A stretch of 48,217 nt of DNA. Source: Collinsella sp. AF20-14LB (GTDB lineage Bacteria; Actinomycetota; Coriobacteriia; Coriobacteriales; Coriobacteriaceae). The stretch's first letter is position 1. Each line of letters opens with the position of its first letter. Shown in pieces: positions 42,398-48,217 of this stretch. The translations under genes and the position numbers were made by a program. The DNA lies in NCBI RefSeq assembly GCF_003459505.1, contig NZ_QRWD01000005.1:375-48591 (forward strand), in the 5' to 3' direction. Under the pieces are notes generated by a model. The model saw only the letters and a list, made by a program, of their open reading frames with translations. It ran no database searches and had not been told where the DNA came from.

Positions 42398-44743
42398 ATG
42401 GAAACGCTTGAGCGCAACGAGTGGGCAGACGTTGCCCAACTGGTCGAGATCACGAGCGATGCTGTCATCATTTGTGAGCTCGATGGAACCATCCTGCATG
42501 TGAATAATCGTTTGCTCGATCTGATGTGCGAGGAGCGCGCTGACGTCATCAACGGTGATGTCAAGGACGTTCTGTACTCGTCTGCCTTTGAGCGCGCGAC
42601 CGAACATCGTCTGCCGTTTGAGACCGATGGCTGCGAGAGCGAGCTGATGCTCAAGCTGAGCGACGGGTCCTTTATTCCCGTCTTGGTTCGCGCAGGTTCC
42701 GTTACGCCTCCGCGTATCTTTGGACGCCGCGCGCCGCGCGTCCTGGTGGCGCTTCACAGCATCGAAGAGCAGTATTCCCACGATCGTCAGCTCAAACGTG
42801 CGCTATCGGAGCTTAGGGTGGCGAATAAACGCCTTTCGGGCACCCTTTCGGTCATTATGAGTACCGTGGGCTCCGATGAGCTCCCCAGCTTGCTCGATAC
42901 CGTTTTGAATCAGCTCGTCGGAACGCTCGATGCCTCTGGAGCTGCGATTTATTTTTCTGAGAGCGGCGGTTTTAAGCTCCGCGGTGTTTCCAAGGAGCTG
43001 CATGATAGCTACCTTCCCGAATTTATGCCGTACGGCGCGGGCATTCCGACCTACGTGCTTCGTGAGTCGCGTGCCTGTCGTCTGTCGATCCAGCAGGACC
43101 TTGAGGGCGACCGGGTTGCTTCGGGTATGTTCATTGATTTGGACAATCGTTCCAAACACTTGCTGCGCGTGCAGGATATGCCTCCGTATCGCAGTGAGAT
43201 CTGTCTTCCCGTGTTTTACGGCACGCAGGTGCTCGGTGTGTTGGAGGTCGGTTGGAAACGTCCACAGGCGCCACTTGCCTATGACCTTAACGTGCTCGAG
43301 GTCATCTGCGATTACCTGTCTATTCAGATGGTCGGCATGGCGTCGAGCTTACGTTCGCGCCGCACGGCAGAACTTGGTCGTTCGCTCAACGTGCTGCGCG
43401 ATGAGCTTTTTACCTATCTTGATGATCCCGTCGTCGCTTCGCGCGCGGTATCGTCGGAAATTTGCGCCGTGCTCAACTGTCATTTTTGCCCCGTGGAGTA
43501 TGATGCGGGCCTCGAAGCCTATGTCATCGATTTTGAGGGCGGCAGTCGCGTAGCGTTGCCGGGCGATCCGGAGTCGCTCTTCTTTTCTGTCACGACGCCG
43601 GCAGCGCGCCTGGGATCAGCTTCCGATGGGTTCGAGACGTCGGTGCTGGGCGGGACGAGCGCTGACGATCTCAAGCACGTGCGCCTAACGCGCGTGGATG
43701 AATCCACGCCTATGGGTGCATGGCTGAGAGCCCACGGCCTGCCGTGTCAGGGACTGTATGTCGACTCCGGTATCGAGGCGGGGCGCTATCGCTCGGAGGC
43801 GGATGACAAGCGAAACAACGATGCGATCGTTCACGCTGATGTCGCAAAGGGGCCGACAACGCGCGCCTTGCTGCTCCGTGATGGCAGCCAGGAACCAATC
43901 GACGACCTTGAATACGACTACATGGTGCATTTGGCTCACGATTTTGAGCTGATCTATGAGGGTGAGTCTCAAAAGCGCGAGGAGCGTCATATCGCTCAGA
44001 CGCTTCAGATCGGCATGAGAAATTCGCTTGGTGACGTTCCGGGAATCGCCGCCGATTCGGTGTACCTATCGGCAACGAATTCGGCGCTGGTCGGCGGTGA
44101 CTTCTATACGCTTGTTCGTCTTCCCGACGATTGCGCCGTTATGATTTTGGGAGATGTGTCCGGCAAGGGAATCGAGGCGGCGTCGATGTCGGCGCTCGTC
44201 AAGACGGCGCTGACGGCCTATGCCTGGGAGGGTGCGGGGCCTGCCCGCATGGCTCGCTCGCTCAATAGCATGCTCATGGGCTTTTCGAGAGTCGAGACGT
44301 TTGTGACGGCGTTTATCGCCAAGATCGATCTTAAGGCGGGTCGCGCTACCTATTGCTCTGCGGGACATCCTCCCACTATGGTCATTCGGCCGTCGTCGAC
44401 GCCGCTTGGTGGCGGCGAGACCTGCGGGGGAGAAGTGGAGCTCCTTGGGTGTCAATCGGGCGTGATCGGTGCCTTTGAGAGCATGGTGTACGAGACGGGC
44501 GTCTTTACGTTCGCTCCTGGTGACATGCTCTTTATGTATACCGACGGAACGATCGAAGCGCGCGATCGCTCTGGTGCTTTCTTTGGCGAGCAACGCCTTC
44601 GCGATCTTTTGCTCTCTGTTTCGGGTGAGGGCGTATCGGGAATCTGCGGTAAGGTCTTGAGCGAGCTTGACCGCTTTACCGAGTCGGCGCTGGACGATGA
44701 TATCGCGTTGGTTTCCCTTGAGTTTTTACGGGGCCGATCGTAG
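42398..44743 (+). CDS. PAS-GAF-PP2C (RsbU/SpoIIE-type) serine phosphatase
   Basis: The 781-residue cytosolic protein has a PAS domain (about residues 10-110), a GAF domain (about 150-320), a less defined middle region and a C-terminal SpoIIE-type PP2C phosphatase (about 545-780). Phosphatase motifs are LVGGDFYTLV, ILGDVSGKGIEAA, CSAGHPP, MYTDGTIEARD and the final DDDIALVSLEF, so the metal-binding aspartates are kept. Such phosphatases dephosphorylate STAS antagonists in partner-switching pathways, and the next gene encodes a STAS-kinase fusion. The sensed signal is unknown. ATG 42398 has GGTGAGG upstream. It has no clear promoter of its own and may depend on readthrough from tRNA-Leu. Confidence 0.87.
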   Translation: METLERNEWADVAQLVEITSDAVIICELDGTILHVNNRLLDLMCEERADVINGDVKDVLYSSAFERATEHRLPFETDGCESELMLKLSDGSFIPVLVRAGSVTPPRIFGRRAPRVLVALHSIEEQYSHDRQLKRALSELRVANKRLSGTLSVIMSTVGSDELPSLLDTVLNQLVGTLDASGAAIYFSESGGFKLRGVSKELHDSYLPEFMPYGAGIPTYVLRESRACRLSIQQDLEGDRVASGMFIDLDNRSKHLLRVQDMPPYRSEICLPVFYGTQVLGVLEVGWKRPQAPLAYDLNVLEVICDYLSIQMVGMASSLRSRRTAELGRSLNVLRDELFTYLDDPVVASRAVSSEICAVLNCHFCPVEYDAGLEAYVIDFEGGSRVALPGDPESLFFSVTTPAARLGSASDGFETSVLGGTSADDLKHVRLTRVDESTPMGAWLRAHGLPCQGLYVDSGIEAGRYRSEADDKRNNDAIVHADVAKGPTTRALLLRDGSQEPIDDLEYDYMVHLAHDFELIYEGESQKREERHIAQTLQIGMRNSLGDVPGIAADSVYLSATNSALVGGDFYTLVRLPDDCAVMILGDVSGKGIEAASMSALVKTALTAYAWEGAGPARMARSLNSMLMGFSRVETFVTAFIAKIDLKAGRATYCSAGHPPTMVIRPSSTPLGGGETCGGEVELLGCQSGVIGAFESMVYETGVFTFAPGDMLFMYTDGTIEARDRSGAFFGEQRLRDLLLSVSGEGVSGICGKVLSELDRFTESALDDDIALVSLEFLRGRS

Positions 44744-44824
44744 GCTGCGACGCTTGAGGGGCGAAACCTACGCGGTTGTAGATATGTGTGCATCGAGCGA
44801 GCTCTTTTGGGGAACCATGGTCGT

Positions 44825-45571
44825 ATGAATGAGTGGAATGACATAGCGGTTTTGACGCCACCGGGTGATGTCGACATCGCCTCGGTGCCCGCGCTGCGCC
44901 GACGGTTGGATAATTTGATCGACCGGGGCGTGCGCCGCGTTGTCATCAATTGCCAGGCCGTGGGCTTTATCGATTCGACGGGTTTGGCGTTTTTGCTTAC
45001 ACGCGCCAGAGAGCTCATGAGGCGAGAGGGCCTGCTTTCGCTCGTTAACGCCTCCGATGAGGTCATTCGCTTTTTGGAGATTGCCCGACTTGTCGACATC
45101 CTCCATGTTGCGGGCTTCGCTCGGGAGTCGATTCCTGCCATTCCGGTGGGGGAATTGCCTCGCTGGAGCAAGAGTGTCGAGGTGCGCCAGGGTATCGAGA
45201 ACCTTCCATACTATCGTCATCGTATTGCCGAGCTACTCGAATCGCTTCCCCTGAGGCGTGATGAGCGCTATGACGTCGCATTGGCATCGGGCGAGGCGCT
45301 GGGCAACGCGTATGACCATGCGGGTGGTATCGGATGCATCCTGACGGTTCAGGCCTATGGCGATCGTGTCGTGATTGAGGTTGTCGACCGTGGGGCGGGC
45401 TATTCGATCGACGGGTCGAGTGAACCGGTTACGACTGAGGAACGCGGGCGTGGAATCAAGCTCATGCGCATGTTGGTCGACAACGTGGAGGTTGCCCGTC
45501 GTACTGATGGTGCCGGTACGCGCGTTCGGATGGTAAAGCTGTTTAGCGGAACGTTGGAATCGTGCGCCTAG
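44825..45571 (+). CDS. STAS antagonist fused to an RsbW/SpoIIAB-type ATPase
   Basis: The 248-residue protein begins with a STAS domain (residues about 1-100) carrying Asp50-Ser51-Thr52-Gly53, the site phosphorylated in SpoIIAA and RsbV. A linker leads to a GHKL ATPase domain (about 118-245) with the N-box Glu157, Asn161, Asp164 and His165 (GEALGNAYDHA), the G1 box DRGAG (188-192) and the G2 region ERGRG (206-210). Antagonist and kinase are normally two proteins, so here the substrate and its kinase are tethered. No sigma factor gene is nearby. The start ATG 44825 has a weak ribosome site; GTG 44786 is an upstream alternative. It is 81 bases after the phosphatase gene. Confidence 0.8.
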   Translation: MNEWNDIAVLTPPGDVDIASVPALRRRLDNLIDRGVRRVVINCQAVGFIDSTGLAFLLTRARELMRREGLLSLVNASDEVIRFLEIARLVDILHVAGFARESIPAIPVGELPRWSKSVEVRQGIENLPYYRHRIAELLESLPLRRDERYDVALASGEALGNAYDHAGGIGCILTVQAYGDRVVIEVVDRGAGYSIDGSSEPVTTEERGRGIKLMRMLVDNVEVARRTDGAGTRVRMVKLFSGTLESCA

Positions 45572-45616
45572 TAAATCGTTTTGGCATGTTTATCTGCCAA
45601 GAGCATGTGGCGAATA

Positions 45617-45664
45617 ACTTTTTTGAAAAAAGTACTTGCGTCTTTTGGACAACTCGCGTAAATT
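45617..45664 (+). promoter_or_regulatory. Promoter of the tRNA-Gly/Cys/Gly unit with upstream palindrome
   Basis: ACTTTTTTGAAAAAAGT (45617-45633), then TTGCGT (-35, 45636-45641) and TAAATT (-10, 45659-45664) with a 17-base spacer. The palindrome-to-promoter spacing equals that at tRNA-Leu. Confidence 0.8.
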
Positions 45665-45676
45665 AATAACCCGCAA

Positions 45677-45752
45677 GCGGACATGGCTCAGTTGGTAGAG
45701 CACAACCTTGCCAAGGTTGGGGTCGCGGGTTCGAGCCCCGTTGTCCGCTCCA
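45677..45752 (+). tRNA. tRNA-Gly (GCC), copy 1
   Basis: A 76-base cloverleaf with acceptor stem GCGGACA/TGTCCGC, anticodon loop TTGCCAA (anticodon GCC), T arm with GGTTCGAGCC and encoded CCA. The sequence is identical to the copies at 45903 and 48031. Confidence 0.97.
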
Positions 45753-45762
45753 TTGCATTTCC

Positions 45763-45785
45763 GGACCGTTTAGGCGGTCCTTTTT
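45763..45785 (+). terminator. Hairpin with T tract between tRNA-Gly and tRNA-Cys
   Basis: GGACCG (45763-45768) and CGGTCC (45775-45780) with TTTTT directly after. tRNA-Cys starts one base later and has no promoter of its own, so readthrough or processing must occur. Confidence 0.75.
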
Positions 45786-45786
45786 C

Positions 45787-45860
45787 GGCGAAGTGGCCAA
45801 GTGGTAAGGCAGAGGCCTGCAAAGCCTTTACCCCCGGTTCGAATCCGGGCTTCGCCTCCA
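45787..45860 (+). tRNA. tRNA-Cys (GCA)
   Basis: A 74-base cloverleaf with acceptor stem GGCGAAG/CTTCGCC, anticodon loop CTGCAAA (anticodon GCA), T arm CCCGGTTCGAATCCGGG and encoded CCA. Confidence 0.97.
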
Positions 45861-45869
45861 AGCAACATC

Positions 45870-45896
45870 CGGGCGCTCCGGCGCCCGTTTTATTTT
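45870..45896 (+). terminator. Terminator-like hairpin after tRNA-Cys
   Basis: CGGGCGC (45870-45876) and GCGCCCG (45881-45887) with loop TCCG, followed by TTTTATTTT. The second tRNA-Gly begins 6 bases later. Confidence 0.85.
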
Positions 45897-45902
45897 ACAT
45901 AT

Positions 45903-45978
45903 GCGGACATGGCTCAGTTGGTAGAGCACAACCTTGCCAAGGTTGGGGTCGCGGGTTCGAGCCCCGTTGTCCGCTCCA
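45903..45978 (+). tRNA. tRNA-Gly (GCC), copy 2
   Basis: Identical over its 76 bases to the copy at 45677, including the encoded CCA and anticodon GCC. Confidence 0.97.
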
Positions 45979-45986
45979 AACGCAGC

Positions 45987-46016
45987 AGCCCGACTACTAC
46001 GGTAGCCGGGCTTTTT
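45987..46016 (+). terminator. Terminator of the tRNA-Gly/Cys/Gly unit
   Basis: AGCCCG-A-CTAC pairs with GTAG-C-CGGGCT (45987-46012, one internal mismatch) and is followed by a T run. Confidence 0.85.
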
Positions 46017-46081
46017 CGTACCCATCGCTTGGGCTCGAACCCGAGAGGGAGCGAGCGTTTGGGGCGTGGCTGTGGCGTTGT

Positions 46082-46112
46082 TTGCCGCGAATGTCCGCTT
46101 TGGGCGTATCAT
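46082..46112 (+). promoter_or_regulatory. Possible promoter of the GH13 gene
   Basis: TTGCCG (46082-46087) and TATCAT (46107-46112) are 19 bases apart, 44 bases before the start codon. Consensus match only. Confidence 0.35.
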
Positions 46113-46155
46113 CGTGGGCATCTCGCAAAACCTCGTTGCAAGGGAGACTCATCCC

Positions 46156-47889
46156 ATGGCTACAGAAAAGTCCTCTTCGCGCCCATGGATGTCCGATGCC
46201 GCGATTTATCAAATCTACCCGCGCTCGTTTAAGGATTCGACTGGTTCGGGTCTGGGCGATATCGCGGGCATTACCCAGCAGATGGACTATCTTGAGCGGC
46301 TGGGTATCGAGGCCATCTGGCTGAGCCCGTTTTACCCATCGCCTCTTGTTGATGGCGGCTATGATGTGGCGGACTACTGCGATGTCGACCCACGTCTCGG
46401 CTCGCTTGACGACTTCGATGACATGATCGCTGCGGCTCACGCGCACGGCATCAAGGTCATCGTCGACATCGTGCCCAACCATTCGTCCAACCAGCACCCC
46501 TGGTTCAAAGCCGCTCTTGCCGCCGGCCCCGGATCGCCCGAGCGCGCCCGTTATATCTTCCGCGATGGTCGCGGCGAGCACGGCGAGCTGCCTCCCACCA
46601 ATTGGAATGCCAACTTTGGCGGCCCCGCCTGGACGCGCGTCGCGGACGGTCAGTGGTATCTGCACATGTTTACGCCCGAGCAGCCGGACTTTGACTGGTC
46701 GTGCCCCGAGGTTCACGCGTTCTTTTGTGACGTCCTGGCGTTTTGGAGCGATCGAGGCGTCGATGGCTTTCGCATTGATGTGGCGCACGGTCTCGCCAAG
46801 GATCTCGACCGCGATGACCTCGACCGGTGGCATCTCGCCGAGGGCGATGACATGGTTGAGGACGGCACCCATCCGCTGTGGGACCGCAACGAGGTCCACG
46901 AGATCTATCGCGAGTGGCGCCGCGTGTTCGACCGCTATGATCCGCCACGCAGCGCCGTTGCCGAGGCGTGGGTGCTGCCCGAGCGCCAGTATCTCTACGC
47001 GCGTCCCAGCGAGCTTGGCCAGACATTCAACTTTGAGTTTGCCAAGGCCACTTGGACCTATGATGACATGCACGCTGCAATCGAGGAGGGCTTGAAGGCA
47101 GCTATAGAATCCGATTCCGCCTCGACCTGGGTGCTCTCCAACCACGACGTGCCGCGCGTGGCGACGCGCTATGCCCTGCCGCAGATCAAGGCGACGCGCT
47201 ACCACCAGATTGCGCTCGACTGGCTCTTACGCGACGGGTCGTCTTATGACGAGGAACGTGAACTCGGCGAGCGCCGCGCGCGGGCGGCCCTTTTGCTCGA
47301 GCTGGCGCTTCCGGGCTCGGCATACGTGTATCAGGGTGAGGAGCTCGGCCTTTTTGAGGTGGCTGACATTCCGTGGGCTGTACTCGAAGATCCTACTGCG
47401 ACCAATACGCACGGACCGAAGCGCGAGAAGGGGCGCGACGGCTGCCGTGTGCCCCTGCCGTGGGTGGCGGCGGACGATCCCGCGCAGGGCGGATCGTTTG
47501 GGTTTTCACCGGCGGACGCCGATGCGGCGCCCCATCTGCCGCAGCCTGCATGGTTTTCCGATTACGCTGCCGATAGGGAAGAAGCGGACCCGACATCGAT
47601 GCTTGCGCTCTATCGTGACGCCCTCTGGCTGCGGCGCAAGCTGCGCGGGTGCGCCAACGATCTCGCGTGGCTCGATCTTGACGGGCGCACCGGCCTTGCG
47701 GATGGTGCCGAGGGCGCTGAGGGCGGCGTCATCGCCTATCGCCGCGACAACGGCTGGGCGTGTGTGACGAATTTCGGTGCAGCGCTCGTGGAGCTGCCTG
47801 CGGGCAGGGTCCTGCTCGCCTCATCACCGCTTGCAGACGGTAAGCTCGCGCAGGACAGCTCTGCCTGGATCATGCTCGGTGAGATGTAG
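46156..47889 (+). CDS. GH13 alpha-glucosidase (oligo-1,6-glucosidase/trehalose-6-P hydrolase group)
   Basis: This 577-residue cytosolic alpha-amylase-family enzyme shows the GH13 regions in order: DIVPNHSSNQHPWF, GFRIDVAHGL with the nucleophile Asp, VAEAWVLPE with the acid/base Glu and VLSNHDVPR with the third acid. QIYPRSFKDSTGSGLGDIAGI at the N-terminus is typical of subfamilies that act on short alpha-glucosides such as isomaltose, sucrose, maltose or trehalose. The exact substrate cannot be fixed from sequence. The C-terminal beta domain is short. ATG 46156 follows AGGGAGA; the frame is open upstream to 46066 without a ribosome site. It stands alone, with no sugar transporter beside it. 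Confidence 0.9.
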   Translation: MATEKSSSRPWMSDAAIYQIYPRSFKDSTGSGLGDIAGITQQMDYLERLGIEAIWLSPFYPSPLVDGGYDVADYCDVDPRLGSLDDFDDMIAAAHAHGIKVIVDIVPNHSSNQHPWFKAALAAGPGSPERARYIFRDGRGEHGELPPTNWNANFGGPAWTRVADGQWYLHMFTPEQPDFDWSCPEVHAFFCDVLAFWSDRGVDGFRIDVAHGLAKDLDRDDLDRWHLAEGDDMVEDGTHPLWDRNEVHEIYREWRRVFDRYDPPRSAVAEAWVLPERQYLYARPSELGQTFNFEFAKATWTYDDMHAAIEEGLKAAIESDSASTWVLSNHDVPRVATRYALPQIKATRYHQIALDWLLRDGSSYDEERELGERRARAALLLELALPGSAYVYQGEELGLFEVADIPWAVLEDPTATNTHGPKREKGRDGCRVPLPWVAADDPAQGGSFGFSPADADAAPHLPQPAWFSDYAADREEADPTSMLALYRDALWLRRKLRGCANDLAWLDLDGRTGLADGAEGAEGGVIAYRRDNGWACVTNFGAALVELPAGRVLLASSPLADGKLAQDSSAWIMLGEM

Positions 47890-47970
47890 GGGTCTCTTGC
47901 GGCGAGCTTGCGTTTGCCTGCGCCTTCCGCGGCGGCTGATGTCTTCGCGAGGTTCGCGAGGGCGTCGCAA

Positions 47971-48018
47971 AACTTTTCAAAAAAAGTTCTTGCATTTGGG
48001 TGGATCATCCCGTATATT
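47971..48018 (+). promoter_or_regulatory. Promoter of the tRNA-Gly/Val unit with upstream palindrome
   Basis: AACTTTTCAAAAAAAGTT (47971-47988) precedes TTGCAT (-35, 47990-47995) and TATATT (-10, 48013-48018) with a 17-base spacer. It is a slightly altered form of the element at the other two tRNA promoters. Confidence 0.8.
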
Positions 48019-48030
48019 AAATCCTCGCAG

Positions 48031-48106
48031 GCGGACATGGCTCAGTTGGTAGAGCACAACCTTGCCAAGGTTGGGGTCGCGGGTTCGAGCCCCGTTGTCC
48101 GCTCCA
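48031..48106 (+). tRNA. tRNA-Gly (GCC), copy 3
   Basis: Third identical 76-base copy with anticodon GCC and encoded CCA. Confidence 0.97.
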
Positions 48107-48109
48107 TTT

Positions 48110-48184
48110 GGGCGTTTAGCTCAGGGGGAGAGCGCTTCCCTGACACGGAAGAGGTCAGAAGTTCAAATCTTCTAACGCCCACCA
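48110..48184 (+). tRNA. tRNA-Val (GAC)
   Basis: A 75-base cloverleaf with acceptor stem GGGCGTT/AACGCCC, anticodon loop CTGACAC (anticodon GAC), T arm AGAAGTTCAAATCTTCT and encoded CCA. It is 3 bases after tRNA-Gly, so they share one transcript. Confidence 0.96.
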
Positions 48185-48194
48185 AATGTTCGCA

Positions 48195-48217
48195 GCTCAG
48201 AGGCATCGCCTCTGGGC
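48195..48217 (+). terminator. Probable terminator stem cut by the window edge
   Basis: GCTCAGAGGC and GCCTCTGGGC form a 10-bp stem with one G-U pair. Any T tract would lie beyond the last base of the window. Confidence 0.6.

Noticed and set aside
46024..46043. T-arm-like sequence on the minus strand (GGGTTCGAGCCC), possibly a tRNA remnant or attachment site
   Set aside because: No acceptor, D or anticodon arm can be found around it, and no integrase is present; chance similarity is enough.

Overview
The window most likely comes from a high-GC gut actinobacterium of the class Coriobacteriia, with Collinsella or a close relative as the best guess. This rests on gene content, codon use, twin-arginine-like lipoprotein leaders and the order of the conserved genes; no database search was possible. 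There is no prophage, insertion sequence, CRISPR array or plasmid function. Most of the sequence is chromosomal housekeeping DNA with two transport operons set into it.

Layout. 1-300 holds a 5S rRNA and its terminator. 407-3914 holds coaE, a small lytic transglycosylase and uvrB. 3980-10102 is a leftward block: an LtaS-type phosphoglycerol transferase, Mrp, a BaiN/HI0933-type flavoprotein and a COG2509-type FAD dehydrogenase. 10296-17441 runs rightward with uvrA, a YbaK-type deacylase, murJ and uvrC, so all three UvrABC excinuclease genes lie within 16 kb. 17807-28166 is a sialic acid uptake and catabolism locus: a four-gene ABC importer that includes a permease-ATPase fusion, two overlapping CE7-like esterase paralogues (the second lacks the nucleophilic serine), then nanA, a ROK kinase (nanK) and nanE. 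28268-35414 holds rapZ, whiA, gap, pgk, tpiA, gpmI and secG. 35706-41650 is an oppABCDF-type peptide importer. 41651-42248 is a non-coding stretch crowded with long nested inverted repeats and ending at tRNA-Leu. 42398-45571 encodes a PAS-GAF-PP2C phosphatase and a protein that fuses an anti-sigma antagonist (STAS) to an anti-sigma-type kinase. 45677-48184 holds five more tRNA genes around a GH13 alpha-glucosidase.

How the genes work together. The sat/nan locus would import N-acetylneuraminate, possibly remove O-acetyl groups, cleave it to ManNAc and pyruvate, phosphorylate ManNAc and epimerise it to GlcNAc-6-phosphate. This suits a mucin-feeding gut bacterium. The locus sits between uvrC and rapZ, inside a gene order (uvrC-rapZ-yvcK-whiA-gap-pgk-tpiA-secG) that is widely kept in Actinobacteria; yvcK is absent here. 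The glycolytic block supplies the lower half of glycolysis from GAP to 2-phosphoglycerate.

Most worth a second look: the concentric inverted repeats at 41667-42174, the fused STAS-kinase with its phosphatase, the catalytically broken esterase paralogue kept in the sialic acid operon, the structured leader of that operon, and a palindrome shared by the three tRNA promoters.
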